A stretch of 64,000 nucleotides of DNA. Source: Marinobacter halodurans (lineage in GTDB: Bacteria; Pseudomonadota; Gammaproteobacteria; Pseudomonadales; Oleiphilaceae). Numbering within the stretch: position 1 is the first letter of the stretch; each line of letters starts with the position of its first letter. The notes under the pieces were generated by a model. The model was not told the DNA's origin. It ran no database searches and was given only the letters and a program-made list of their open reading frames with translations. The position numbers were made by a program, and so were the translations under genes. Of this stretch, positions 1-9,137 are shown piece by piece. The DNA lies in assembly GCF_004327985.1 (NCBI RefSeq), contig NZ_SJDL01000020.1:30226-94225 (forward strand), in the 5' to 3' direction.

Positions 1-1006
1 CGGCGATGGTTTCACCTTCCGCGACGTCCACCTCCGGGTCGTGCAGGTAGACAAACTGGTTATCCATGGCGCAGACAGTCACCCAGTGGGGGACCCGGCT
101 GCGGTTGAGCTGCCAGGTGCTGACCAGGATGACCGGTATGTCGCCGCGGGCCAGGGCCTCTTCAATCACATCGACCGTGATGGGTTCGTTGTGCAGATCG
201 ATATCGGTCAGGGCCATGTCGTGGATGAAACCCTCGTGGACCAGTTCGAGGACCCGTTTTTTCTCCTCGCTGCGCACCGTATCCTTGAACAGCGCGCCTT
301 CCCTGCTGACATAGGCCGTGACGGTGAAACCGCGCTGCCAGGCTGCCAGCGCCAGGCCGTGAGGACCACAGCCACCGTGACCGGCCAGCATAAAAATTGT
401 GGTGGCCTCGCGCCAGATCCGCAGCTCTTCCAGGGTGGTGAGACGCCATTCAGGGCACTTGGCGGCCATGGCCATCATCAGTGCGGCCGGTCCACAGGTG
501 AAATCGGTGGTCTGCGGGTAATAGGGCACAGGCCGCACCGCGTCTGACGGCTCGAAGAACAGGATGCGACGCTCGAAGCGCAGCGCATTGCCATGATCCT
601 CGTAGTAGTCCCGATAGGTGCCGAACTGCCGGTAGCCCAGGCGGCGGTAGAGCCGGATCGCGCCGTGGTTATCCTCGCGTACTTCCAGGCGCATGATAAT
701 CCGGTCGGCGTCCACGGCAACCGCTTCGCTCTCGCGAACCAGTCTCTCGCCCAGCCCCTGTCCCCGGGCTTCGTCCGCGACGGCAATCGAGTAGATGCGT
801 GCCAGGCGGGTGGCCTTGTGCATCAGCACCACGCTGTAGCCCACCAGCCGGCCCTCGGTCTCGGCCACCAGGACCCGGTCGCGGGGCATTTCCAGGAAAC
901 GGCGGAAGCTGCGGCGGGAGAGGCGGTCCTCCGAAAAACAGCGGTTTTCCAGATCGACCAGGGCATCCAGGTCGTCCGGGAGGGCGCGGCGAATCAATAC
1001 ATGCAT
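1..1006 (-). CDS. GNAT acetyltransferase fused to a C39-like peptidase domain (3' end missing)
   Basis: The gene runs off the left edge; 335 codons are visible from ATG at 1006. Residues 1-150 read as a GNAT N-acetyltransferase with the acetyl-CoA loop RGQGLG at 81-86. Residues 155-335 resemble the peptidase C39-like (papain-fold) family: Cys171 in FTCGPAALMM, His307 in PHWVTV and Asp323 in HDPE form a plausible intact triad. It is transcribed away from the RLAN/ATP-grasp gene at 1194, with 187 bases between them. Such pairs suggest a shared peptide ligation, cleavage and acetylation activity, but the substrate is unknown. The domain calls are from motif reading. Confidence 0.85.
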   Translation of the reverse strand, partial: MHVLIRRALPDDLDALVDLENRCFSEDRLSRRSFRRFLEMPRDRVLVAETEGRLVGYSVVLMHKATRLARIYSIAVADEARGQGLGERLVRESEAVAVDADRIIMRLEVREDNHGAIRLYRRLGYRQFGTYRDYYEDHGNALRFERRILFFEPSDAVRPVPYYPQTTDFTCGPAALMMAMAAKCPEWRLTTLEELRIWREATTIFMLAGHGGCGPHGLALAAWQRGFTVTAYVSREGALFKDTVRSEEKKRVLELVHEGFIHDMALTDIDLHNEPITVDVIEEALARGDIPVILVSTWQLNRSRVPHWVTVCAMDNQFVYLHDPEVDVAEGETIA

Positions 1007-1193
1007 GGCCAGTCCTGTAATAGCGTTCAACCAGGCCGGTAGGAGCAATTTACGCAGTGCCGGCGTGAACTATTATGGGGGGTGTTGGCAGACTGCGAAA
1101 GGTGCGTGAAATCCGCTATGAGCTAATGATTGTTTGGGTTCACGACCCGGCGTATTGTCGCGTTTTCGAGGCCGTTTCAGGAAGGAATCCGGT

Positions 1194-2696
1194 ATGACCC
1201 GTTTGATGATTGTGGTGGATCGTGACCGTGACTGGGCCCCTTACTATCCCAGTACGGACGTCATGACCTTCGACCAGTATGTCCAGCTGTCGGGTAACAA
1301 TTCCCAGCGGGTACGGGTGATCAACCTGTGCCAGAGTGCCCGCTATCTCAGTCGCGGTTACTATTGCTCGCTGTTGGCGGAGGCCCGTGGCCATAACGTG
1401 GTGCCCTCCGTGATGACGCTGAACGACCTGCGGCGCAAGGACCTGTTTTCACTGGAGTTGCAGGAGCTGGATCCAGGGGTTGTCCATTGGCTGGACGAGG
1501 CGGCAACCGCCGAGCCCGCTCCGGAGGGCGGGCGCGAGACCGTGCGCCAGGTGAAGGTGCGGACCTTCTTTGGCAAGGCCGAACACGAGGCCCTCAAACC
1601 GGTCGCCCGGGTGCTGTTCGAGCGGTTCCCGTGTCCGATCCTGGAAGTGGTGTTCCGTTATCGCAAAACCTGGCAGATCGAGTCGATGAAACCAGCATCC
1701 CCGGCGGACCTGACGGAGTCGGAACAGGATGTCTTTGCCGGGGCCCTGGATCGTTTCAGCAGCGCCCTGTGGCGCAAGCCGCGGTCGCGCCGCCAGTTCC
1801 GCTACGATCTGGCCATGCTGGTCGACCCGGACGAGAAGCTGCCACCCAGCGACGCCAAGGCGTTACAGTATTTCATCAAGGCCGGCAAGAAGCTGGGAAT
1901 CCATGTGGAACCGATCACCCGCAAGGACTACATGCGGCTGCCGGAATACGACGGCCTGTTTATCCGCGAGACCACCTCGATCGACCATCACACCTACCGG
2001 TTTGCCCGCAAGGCCGAGGCCGAAGGCATGGTCGTCATTGACGACCCGGTGTCGATCCTGCGCTGTACCAACAAGGTGTTCCTGGCGGATCTGCTGAAGA
2101 ACAACAAAGTGCCCACGCCGCGCACGCTGATCCTGTCCAAGGACCAGAAGGACGGCGTCGAGCAGGCCATCGAGCATCTGGGCTACCCCATGGTGGTCAA
2201 GATTCCCGACGGCGCCTTTTCCCGTGGTGTGATGCGTGCCGAGAACGAGCAACAGCTGAAGGAAGCGCTCAAGACGCTGTTCCGGCAATCGGCCCTGGTG
2301 CTGGCCCAGGAGTATCTCTATACCGATTACGACTGGCGTATCGGGGTGCTGGGCGGGCGCGCCATCTTTGCCTGCAAGTACTACATGGTGAAAGGCCATT
2401 GGCAGATCTACAGTCACGGCGACAACCAGCAGTTCGACAGCGGCGACTTCGATACGCTGCCCACCTATGAGGTCCCGCGTAATGTCATCCAGGCCGCACT
2501 GAACGCGACCCGGCTGATCGGCAACGGCCTGTACGGGGTGGACATCAAGCAGTCCGGCAATCGCGTCGCGGTTATCGAGGTCAACGACAACCCCAACATT
2601 GACGCCGGGGTTGAGGACCGCTTTCTCGGTGGCGAACTCTACACGTTGGTGATGCAGGAGTTCCTGTCGCGGATGGAAGCGCGGCGGCGGGCCTGA
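1194..2696 (+). CDS. RimK-family ATP-grasp ligase with N-terminal RLAN domain
   Basis: A 500-residue protein. About 200 N-terminal residues match the RLAN (RimK-like ATP-grasp N-terminal) type, and residues 205-490 form an ATP-grasp carboxylate-amine ligase. The Mg/ATP site is visible as IEVNDNPN at 461-468. Classical RimK is about 300 residues, so this is the long form. The start is ATG 1194, preceded by AGGAA; an in-frame start 60 bases upstream adds 20 unconserved-looking residues. ATP-grasp ligases of this class join amino acids to a protein or peptide carboxylate; the substrate cannot be read here. Its divergent neighbour is the GNAT/C39-like fusion. Confidence 0.88.
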   Translation: MTRLMIVVDRDRDWAPYYPSTDVMTFDQYVQLSGNNSQRVRVINLCQSARYLSRGYYCSLLAEARGHNVVPSVMTLNDLRRKDLFSLELQELDPGVVHWLDEAATAEPAPEGGRETVRQVKVRTFFGKAEHEALKPVARVLFERFPCPILEVVFRYRKTWQIESMKPASPADLTESEQDVFAGALDRFSSALWRKPRSRRQFRYDLAMLVDPDEKLPPSDAKALQYFIKAGKKLGIHVEPITRKDYMRLPEYDGLFIRETTSIDHHTYRFARKAEAEGMVVIDDPVSILRCTNKVFLADLLKNNKVPTPRTLILSKDQKDGVEQAIEHLGYPMVVKIPDGAFSRGVMRAENEQQLKEALKTLFRQSALVLAQEYLYTDYDWRIGVLGGRAIFACKYYMVKGHWQIYSHGDNQQFDSGDFDTLPTYEVPRNVIQAALNATRLIGNGLYGVDIKQSGNRVAVIEVNDNPNIDAGVEDRFLGGELYTLVMQEFLSRMEARRRA

Positions 2697-2706
2697 ACCC
2701 AGGGCA

Positions 2707-3870
2707 TCAGCCAGCCGTTCCCGGTTCCATTGGGCGCCAGACCCGAATGCTGCCCAGCCAGTTCAGGTGCGATGCCGCATCGCGGAGCTGCTGAATCGAC
2801 ACCGGTTGGGTCAGCGTATCGGGATTGCGGATGAAAATCTCCACCGATACGCGATCCCCCAGATAATGCAGGCGAAGGCTGCGCAGGGCTTCCGGCTCAA
2901 GCCGGTCGTGCCAGGCCCGTTCCAGGGCCTGGATGATTTCACTGCGCGTAGGCAGGCCGGATTCGGTCGGCTCAGCGCCTGAATCGTTTTCCGCATCGAT
3001 GTGAAAGATCACATCGCTGATATCCGGATGGGCGTCGCGGATCCGCTGGGTGACCTTGACGCCGATTTCGTGCCCCTCGGAGACGCTGATGACGGGGCTG
3101 ACAAGCAAATGCAGGTCGAGCAGTACATCCCCACCCATGCGCCGGCTGCGCAGGTCGTGCACGTCGCGCACGCCTTCGGTGGCCCGGGCGATGTCGTGGA
3201 TCTCACGGGTGCGGTCATCGTCGATGGCGGTATCCACCAGTTCCTTGACGCTGCTCCAGGTCAGGCTCCAGCCAACATGGCCAATCACCACGGACACGCC
3301 GATCGCCGCCAGGGCATCGAGCCAGGCGACGCCCGTCATGGCGCCGGCAGCGCCAGCCAGGACGATGATCGAGGAGAACGCGTCCGTCCGGCTGTGCCAG
3401 GCGTTGGCGATGATCAGGTCCGAGCGGATCGCTTCGCCCACCCGTCGTGTGTAGCGGTAGATCCATTCCTTGCCGAGGATCGAGAGCCCGGCGGCGACCA
3501 GCACCGGCCATCCCGGCAGGGTCGTATCCCCGGGTTCCGACAGCATACGCTGCAGGCTGTCCCAGGCCAGGGCGCCGGCCAGTCCGATCAGGAAACTGCC
3601 CAGAACCATGGTGCCCAGGGTCTCAAAGCGTTGGTGGCCATAGGGGTGGTCGGAGTCCGGCGCCTGCCGGGCGGTGCGCATCAGGCCCAGAACCAGCAGG
3701 TCGGAGGCCACATCGGAAAACGAATGAATGCCGTCGATGACCAGTGCCTGGGAGTGGAAAAACACGCCGATGATGCACTTTCCCACCCCCAGGATGATAT
3801 CGAGAATCATGCCGATAAGGGTGACCCGTGTGGCGGCCTGCTGTTCCTGTTTCAACTTGATGTCAGTCAT
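2707..3870 (-). CDS. cation diffusion facilitator (CDF) family transporter
   Basis: 387 residues with about six N-terminal membrane segments and a cytoplasmic C-terminal domain, typical of CDF metal/proton antiporters (FieF, MMT1 type). The metal-site regions are visible as IDGIHSFSDVASD near residue 45 and AWHSRTDAF near 160. The C-terminal half is longer than in FieF (about 300 residues), with a second ferredoxin-like stretch at 290-385. It probably exports a divalent cation from the cytoplasm; the metal cannot be told from sequence. It converges on the ATP-grasp gene, with ten bases between the stop codons. Confidence 0.9.
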   Translation of the reverse strand: MTDIKLKQEQQAATRVTLIGMILDIILGVGKCIIGVFFHSQALVIDGIHSFSDVASDLLVLGLMRTARQAPDSDHPYGHQRFETLGTMVLGSFLIGLAGALAWDSLQRMLSEPGDTTLPGWPVLVAAGLSILGKEWIYRYTRRVGEAIRSDLIIANAWHSRTDAFSSIIVLAGAAGAMTGVAWLDALAAIGVSVVIGHVGWSLTWSSVKELVDTAIDDDRTREIHDIARATEGVRDVHDLRSRRMGGDVLLDLHLLVSPVISVSEGHEIGVKVTQRIRDAHPDISDVIFHIDAENDSGAEPTESGLPTRSEIIQALERAWHDRLEPEALRSLRLHYLGDRVSVEIFIRNPDTLTQPVSIQQLRDAASHLNWLGSIRVWRPMEPGTAG

Positions 3871-4295
3871 TCCCGAAAACGCTCTCCTGGGCCAAATTTT
3901 GCTGAAGTCCTGATTGTCTTATGCACAAACCGGCGAAGCGGTGAGCCATTTTCCAGAGTGTTTCAAAATCCGGTGCACCGGTATGAGGCGCCTATAACCT
4001 ATTGAAATAAAAAAGTAAATTGATTGATCAAAAAATAACCAATCTGTAGAGCGGCCCGTTCCCCAAGGGATTCGAAACTCTGCCCGCGTATTTTCAACAG
4101 GGTTATCCACAGATTTCGTGGAAAAGGTCACAAGGGCTTCACCATACAGTCATTTAGCGGTCATGTACGCCTGGGCAGACACCCTGTGGAAAACCCCTAT
4201 GAGGCCCTGCACGGACGATTTCAGGCGCCGGGAGTGGCTGTATTTCCGCCGTATCCGGTATACTCCCGCCCCATCGAATGAATGGAGTATCCCCG
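3871..4295. other. gene-free interval with DnaA boxes and pyrD promoter region
   Basis: No credible gene is present. Bases 3998-4050 are unusually AT-rich for this genome and include one GATC. Bases 4091-4193 hold several DnaA-box-like 9-mers (listed separately). A TATACT at 4259-4264, followed by a C-rich start region, is a plausible -10 for pyrD; no good -35 was found. Confidence 0.6.
4103..4193. promoter_or_regulatory. cluster of DnaA-box-like sites
   Basis: A consensus box TTATCCACA lies at 4103-4111. TGTGGAAAA at 4185-4193 is the reverse complement of TTTTCCACA, which fits TTWTNCACA. A near match, CGTGGAAAA, lies at 4118-4126, and TTTTCAACA at 4091-4099 is a weaker variant. They sit beside an AT-rich tract. 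No dnaA, dnaN, mnmG or parAB is in the window, so this is not obviously the chromosome origin. A DnaA-titrating or regulatory role is possible. Confidence 0.5.
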
Positions 4296-5318
4296 ATGTA
4301 TGGCCTGATCCGAAACCTTCTTTTCCGATTACCGCCGGAGCAGGCCCATCATGTTGCGTTGCGGGCGCTGGATCTGGGGAATCGGTTGGGGCTGTTGGGA
4401 GCGTTGACGCCGAAAGTGCCTATGGCGCCGGTTGAGGTTATGGGGCTGGTGTTTCCCAATCCCGTGGGGCTGGCTGCCGGACTGGACAAGAACGCTGAGC
4501 ACATTGATGCCCTGGCGGCCCTGGGATTCGGCTTCATTGAAGTCGGCACGGTGACGCCGATAGCGCAGCCTGGCAATCCCAAGCCCCGCATGTTCCGGCT
4601 GCCGGAGCATCAGGCCCTGATCAATCGTATGGGCTTTAACAACGAGGGGCTGGACGTTCTGCTGGCCAATGTCCGCAATGCCCGGTTTGACGGCGTATTG
4701 GGCATCAACGTCGGCAAGAACAAGGCGACGCCGGCGGAAGAGGCGGAGGCGGATTACCGCAAGGGAATTGCCGCGGTGTACGAACTGGCCAGCTACATCA
4801 CCGTCAACGTGTCCTCGCCCAACACGCCGGGCCTGCGGGATCTCCAGTTCGGCGACTCCCTCAAGCGGCTGCTGGTGGCGATCAAGGAGGAGCAGCGCAC
4901 CCAGGCCGAGCGCCAGGGGCGTTACGTGCCCGTCGCCGTGAAGATTGCGCCGGACATGGACGACCAGGCCATCCGTTTTGTCGCGGATGCGCTGATGGAA
5001 ACCGGAATCGATGGCGTCATCGCCACCAACACTACCATCGAACGCAGCGCCGTTCAGGGCCATCAGTATGCCGGGGAGCAGGGCGGGCTGAGTGGAGCGC
5101 CCGTACGTGCCGCGTCCGTGCGGGTGATTGAGGGATTGTACGGCGAGCTGGGCGACCGGTTGCCCATCATCGGCGTGGGCGGGATCACCGATGGCGACAG
5201 TGCCGCTGAGAAAATCCGCGCGGGCGCGAAACTGGTACAGATCTATACCGGCTTTATCTACGAAGGCCCGGCACTGATCGCGGAGGCGGTGAAGGCGATT
5301 GCGGCGCTGGAGCGTTAA
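4296..5318 (+). CDS. pyrD: dihydroorotate dehydrogenase (quinone), class 2
   Basis: 340 residues. The enzyme oxidises dihydroorotate to orotate at the inner membrane with FMN and passes electrons to quinone, in de novo pyrimidine synthesis. The N-terminal amphipathic segment ([19 protein letters not shown]) is the membrane anchor of class 2 enzymes. Family motifs seen are [20 protein letters not shown] and [11 protein letters not shown], which carries the catalytic serine. ATG 4296 is chosen because TGGAG precedes it at 4282-4286; the in-frame ATG at 4278 lacks a ribosome binding site. It is monocistronic and converges on rmf. Confidence 0.97.
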   Translation: MYGLIRNLLFRLPPEQAHHVALRALDLGNRLGLLGALTPKVPMAPVEVMGLVFPNPVGLAAGLDKNAEHIDALAALGFGFIEVGTVTPIAQPGNPKPRMFRLPEHQALINRMGFNNEGLDVLLANVRNARFDGVLGINVGKNKATPAEEAEADYRKGIAAVYELASYITVNVSSPNTPGLRDLQFGDSLKRLLVAIKEEQRTQAERQGRYVPVAVKIAPDMDDQAIRFVADALMETGIDGVIATNTTIERSAVQGHQYAGEQGGLSGAPVRAASVRVIEGLYGELGDRLPIIGVGGITDGDSAAEKIRAGAKLVQIYTGFIYEGPALIAEAVKAIAALER

Positions 5319-5353
5319 CGGACAGGAACCGGGCGGGTCGAAAAGCGTGGCCT

Positions 5354-5383
5354 GAAAATAAAGTGGGCCCGCTGAGCGGGCCC
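5354..5383 (-). terminator. rho-independent terminator, probably of rmf
   Basis: Hairpin GGGCCCGCT/AGCGGGCCC at 5365-5383. Read on the minus strand it is followed by a T-rich tail (ACTTTATTTTC). It lies 187 bases beyond the rmf stop. On the plus strand no T run follows, so it would serve pyrD poorly. Confidence 0.6.
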
Positions 5384-5569
5384 GTGCGGGGGATAAACCC
5401 CGTGGCGTTGCTTTCTTTGCTGGTAAGGATCGAGTGGACCCTTTGGGTTAAATAGGTTTCCAGTTTGTTTTTTGGTTGCTAACGCTTGCTGTAAAGAGAT
5501 CCTGATTGAGAGTTTTTGGTTGAAAGCCGAGTCACTGAATCTGGATAAAAGACAGTGGGCTTATCTGCT

Positions 5570-5779
5570 TCAGACTGAGATGTTTGGTAATCGATGGATG
5601 CCTGAAACCCCCGTAAGGCCTTCCCAATTATCCATCCGTCCTTCTCGCCAACCATTCAGCCACTCCTGCCGGGTGTCCACCTGTTCAAGAGGGCAGCTAT
5701 CCTTGGATTTACCGGAAATGCCGGCCAGATAACCCCGTTTGAATGCGCGAGCACTCATATCTCTTTTCTGTCTTTTCAT
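5570..5779 (-). CDS. rmf: ribosome modulation factor
   Basis: 69 residues beginning MKRQKRD and containing RAFKRGYLAGISGKSKD and EWLNGWREGR, close to the E. coli RMF pattern (55 residues), with a longer C-terminus here. RMF binds 70S ribosomes in stationary phase and drives formation of inactive 100S dimers. ATG 5779 follows GTGAGGAAC on the minus strand; a GTG four codons earlier is inside that ribosome binding site. Promoter-like hexamers lie at 5807-5835. It is a single gene, convergent with pyrD. Confidence 0.93.
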   Translation of the reverse strand: MKRQKRDMSARAFKRGYLAGISGKSKDSCPLEQVDTRQEWLNGWREGRMDNWEGLTGVSGIHRLPNISV

Positions 5780-5806
5780 GCTGTTCCTCACCTCATGGGT
5801 TTACAG

Positions 5807-5835
5807 ATCATGGGGTGCGCACCGAAGCATGCCAA
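5807..5835 (-). promoter_or_regulatory. possible sigma-70 promoter of rmf
   Basis: On the minus strand, TTGGCA (5830-5835), a 17-base spacer and CATGAT (5807-5812). This would give a leader of about 25 bases before the rmf ATG. The -10 matches only four of six consensus bases. Confidence 0.4.
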
Positions 5836-6221
5836 ACGACTGTGAAAGCAGATATCGCGGGACTCCGCCCGGAGGGATCCGCCTGGGCCGCAGGCACCAG
5901 GATCCTGTTGCTGACGTCGACAAACGTCAGCGCTTGAAAAGACGCGTCAATGACAAGGTAAGACGAAACCGTTGAAGATGTACACTATTAATTTCATCTA
6001 GATGACGGTTGCTTTATGTTTGTGTGACATAAAAATCCGTACGCTTAGTAGACGATTGCGCAACAATCAGCGGCTTAGCGCATTTTCTTCTAAGCACCTC
6101 TCAGCCATGTGGCTGTCGATTCTGTAGCCGGAAAGGCGGGACGAAGCTGTCCCCGGTCAACTCGCCTCCGGACGGCTACGCTGTCACAGGCGATGACGAC
6201 GAATAACCATTGGAGCCCGAA
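5836..6221. other. gene-free interval upstream of rlmKL with two inverted repeats
   Basis: No convincing gene. Two perfect inverted repeats stand out. GCTGACGT/ACGTCAGC has a six-base loop (5910-5931) and no following T run. TTTATGT/ACATAAA has a seven-base spacer (6013-6033) and looks like a dimeric regulator site. Several C-rich and GGCTAC-type short repeats follow up to 6185. Confidence 0.5.
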
Positions 6222-8396
6222 GTGTCCCAAAACGAGTTTTTCCTGAGCTGTCCCAAAGGCCTGGAGTATCTGCTTGCCGACGAAATGGCGGGCTTTGGCA
6301 TGACCGTCGCCCGGCATGCGCCGGCCGGTGTCTGGGGGCAGGGCACGCTGGAAAGCGGCTACCGGGCCTGCCTGTGGTCGCGTCTGGCGAACCGGGTCAT
6401 CCTGCATCTGGCCACGGTGGAGGGCCGTTCCGGCGATGCGATGTACGAGGCGCTCAAGGCGATGGCCTGGGAGGAACACCTGCATGTTTCCGGGCGCTTC
6501 CGGGTGGTGTTCATCGGCCAGAACGAGGCCATCCGCAACACCCAGTACGGCGTCCAGCGGGTCAAGGACGCGATCGTCGACCGGTTACGCAAACCTTCAG
6601 GCGTGCGTCCGGCGGTGGATACGGACGACCCCGACATCACCATTTCGGTCCGGCTGCATCGAGGCGAAGCGCAGGTCGGCCTGGATCTGAGTGGCGAGAG
6701 CCTGCACAAGCGCGGCTATCGCACCGAGAAGGGTATTGCTCCGTTGCGTGAAAACCTGGCGGCAGCGCTGTTGCTGCGTGCGGGCTGGCCAGACATGGCG
6801 CGGACTGGCGGGGATCTGGTCGACCCCATGTGCGGGTCCGGCACACTGCTGATCGAAGGCGCGATGATGGCGTGTGACATGGCTCCGGGTCTGGCGCGGA
6901 CCGCTTACGGTTTCAGTCGATGGCCGGGCCACGATGCCCGCCTCTGGGAGACGTTGCGGGCCGAGGCCGACGAACGGGCCCAGATCGGTCGTCGCACCAG
7001 CCGCAGCCGTTTCCGTGGATACGACGAGAACGCGCGGGTGATCGCCACGGCCTGGCATAACATCCAGCGGGCAGGCCTGGAAGACCGGATTCATGTTGAG
7101 AAACAGGCGCTGGCGGATTTCCAGAACCCGTCGAACGCGTCCACCGGCCTGATCCTCACCAACCCGCCGTACGGTGAGCGCCTGAGCGAGCGCAAGGCGC
7201 TCGGCCCACTGTACGAGACGCTGGGCGAGGTGGTTCGGACCCATGCCCAGGGCTGGGAACTGGGCGTCTTCACCGGGGCACCGGAGCTTTGCCACGCGTT
7301 GGGGCTGCGTAGTCATCGCCAGTACAAGCTGTTCAATGGCCAACTGCCGGCCCAGTTGCTGCTGTTCACCGTCGCGCCGGAAAACGAGGCCCGCGTTCGG
7401 CACCCCGGGGAACCGGGCAAGGTTGAGCCCCGAATCGCCAACCCCGAACGGGCGGAGATGCTGCGTAACCGGTTGCGCAAGAACCTGAAGCAAATCGGTC
7501 AGTGGGCCCGGAAGAACAACATCGAGTGCTACCGCCTGTATGACGCGGATATGCCCGAATACGCCCTGGCGATCGATTGCTACGGTGACCAGGTGCACCT
7601 GCAGGAGTATGCGCCACCCAAGTCGGTGGATGCCCGTGCCGCGCGGGAACGGCTGGGGGAGGCGTTGGCCGTGGTTCCGGAGGTCCTGGGTATCGATGCC
7701 GACAGGCTGGTCTGCAAGCAGCGCCAGCGTCAGGCAGGCAAGGCCCAGTACGAGAAGCAGTCCGCCAGCGGCCGGTACTTTACGGTCCACGAGGGCGGCT
7801 GTGCACTGCGGGTGAACCTGCAGGACTATCTGGATACGGGACTCTTCCTGGATCACCGCCCGGTGCGGCAGTGGATCCAGTCCCAGGCGAAGGGCAAGCG
7901 CTTTCTCAACCTGTTCTGCTACACCGGTGCCGCCACGGTACACGCCGGCGTGGGCGGTGCCCGGGAGACCGTCAGCGTCGATATGTCGAAGACCTATCTG
8001 CAGTGGGCCCGTGAGAACCTGCGGCTGAACCACCTGGACGACCGGTATCACCGTCTGGTGCACCAGGACTGCCTGCAGTGGCTGGAGGCCAAGCCGGGTA
8101 AGGGCGAGCGCGACTTCGACCTGATCTTCATGGACCCGCCGACCTTCTCCAATTCGGCGCGTATGGAGGGGGTGCTCGACGTGCAGCGGGATCATCCCCA
8201 ACTGATCCGCCAGGCCATGGCGCGTCTGGCTCCCGGAGGCGTGTTGGTGTTCTCCAACAACTTCCGTCGTTTCCGGCTGGATCCATCGATCAGCGAGGCG
8301 TTCGACGTGCGGGATGTAACGCGCCAGACCATCGACCGGGACTTTGCCCGCAACCCCCGGATCCACCAGTGCTGGGAGATCCGGGCGAAAGCCTGA
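6222..8396 (+). CDS. rlmL: bifunctional 23S rRNA methyltransferase RlmKL (m2G2445 and m7G2069)
   Basis: 724 residues (E. coli 702). The N-terminal THUMP-containing half has the N2-guanine methyltransferase motif NPPYGERL, and the C-terminal half is a second Rossmann methyltransferase with DPPTFSNS. It modifies helix 74 and helix 89 region guanines of 23S rRNA during 50S assembly. GTG 6222 is chosen because GGAG at 6212-6215 sits six bases before it and the protein then starts MSQNEFFLSCPKGLE, aligning with known starts. The in-frame TTG at 6210 overlaps that site. The gene converges on the next one, with stops 11 bases apart. Confidence 0.95.
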   Translation: MSQNEFFLSCPKGLEYLLADEMAGFGMTVARHAPAGVWGQGTLESGYRACLWSRLANRVILHLATVEGRSGDAMYEALKAMAWEEHLHVSGRFRVVFIGQNEAIRNTQYGVQRVKDAIVDRLRKPSGVRPAVDTDDPDITISVRLHRGEAQVGLDLSGESLHKRGYRTEKGIAPLRENLAAALLLRAGWPDMARTGGDLVDPMCGSGTLLIEGAMMACDMAPGLARTAYGFSRWPGHDARLWETLRAEADERAQIGRRTSRSRFRGYDENARVIATAWHNIQRAGLEDRIHVEKQALADFQNPSNASTGLILTNPPYGERLSERKALGPLYETLGEVVRTHAQGWELGVFTGAPELCHALGLRSHRQYKLFNGQLPAQLLLFTVAPENEARVRHPGEPGKVEPRIANPERAEMLRNRLRKNLKQIGQWARKNNIECYRLYDADMPEYALAIDCYGDQVHLQEYAPPKSVDARAARERLGEALAVVPEVLGIDADRLVCKQRQRQAGKAQYEKQSASGRYFTVHEGGCALRVNLQDYLDTGLFLDHRPVRQWIQSQAKGKRFLNLFCYTGAATVHAGVGGARETVSVDMSKTYLQWARENLRLNHLDDRYHRLVHQDCLQWLEAKPGKGERDFDLIFMDPPTFSNSARMEGVLDVQRDHPQLIRQAMARLAPGGVLVFSNNFRRFRLDPSISEAFDVRDVTRQTIDRDFARNPRIHQCWEIRAKA

Positions 8397-8407
8397 GCGG
8401 GCGGGGC

Positions 8408-9016
8408 TCAGAACTCGTAGCGGACGCCACCGTTGAACTGGTAGCCGCTGGCGGAGCTGTCGGTGTCCTCGAACAGCCGGCCGCCCTCGAGCGTCAGGTA
8501 GGTGTTGTCGACGACTTTCAGGTCGATCCCGGCCAGCCAGCTGAAGGCAAAGGAGCTGCCCGGGAAGTCGTCGTCCAGCTCCTCGTAGGCGGCTGGGGTC
8601 TCGTCGGTGGCCTTGACGTTGGCGTTGCCGTCGATGTGGGAGAAGCCGACCTGGGCATAGGCGTTGGAAAAGTCCGTCAGCCCATAGTGGATGCCCATGT
8701 ACCAGCTGGCAAACCAGTCCATGTCCACTTTTAGGTTTTCCGACACCTCGGAGTCGCCAAGACCGGCGCCGGCCCGGACCTCCACATGGAACAGGTCCGA
8801 GATGTTCGAACCCAGCACCAGTGTGCCGGCAGAGAGCCAGCCGCGACTGTCGGGCAGGCCGCCTACCTTACGGTACTGCAGGGCCATACCCTGCACGCCA
8901 ACATAGTCGAGGCCGGCCCGGCTCTTGGGCGGTTCCTGGGCGTGGGCGGGGAGGCTGAAAAGCCCGCCGGCGAGCAGGAGGGCGAGCAGGGGGCGGCGGG
9001 TAGACTGCATCGTCAT
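8408..9016 (-). CDS. small outer-membrane beta-barrel protein
   Basis: 202 residues. The signal peptide ends in PAHA at about residue 26. The mature part is made of alternating hydrophobic strands, many with terminal aromatic residues, and ends in GGVRYEF: a C-terminal phenylalanine typical of BamA-recognised barrels. The length suggests eight strands, like OmpX/OmpW-type or OmpA-like porin-family proteins. Function is unknown. No operon partner; it converges on rlmKL. Confidence 0.75.
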   Translation of the reverse strand: MTMQSTRRPLLALLLAGGLFSLPAHAQEPPKSRAGLDYVGVQGMALQYRKVGGLPDSRGWLSAGTLVLGSNISDLFHVEVRAGAGLGDSEVSENLKVDMDWFASWYMGIHYGLTDFSNAYAQVGFSHIDGNANVKATDETPAAYEELDDDFPGSSFAFSWLAGIDLKVVDNTYLTLEGGRLFEDTDSSASGYQFNGGVRYEF

Positions 9017-9137
9017 AAGGGAATCCTGGCCTGGAGGTCTGACCGCCGCAGAGCGGTTCTTATTCTCGGTGGGGGCGGGTGATGCTCCCTAACCCCGGGA
9101 TTCTGCGTTATGAGACGCAGCCTTGCGTCGACTCAGG

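Noticed and set aside
3990..4195. Chromosome replication origin
   Set aside because: DnaA boxes and AT-rich DNA are present, but only two boxes fit consensus and none of the usual origin neighbours (dnaA, dnaN, mnmG, rpmH, parAB) are in the window.
6597..8366. 589-codon minus-strand open frame opposite rlmKL
   Set aside because: It mirrors the codon structure of the well-supported rlmKL gene in GC-rich DNA, with no family motif of its own.
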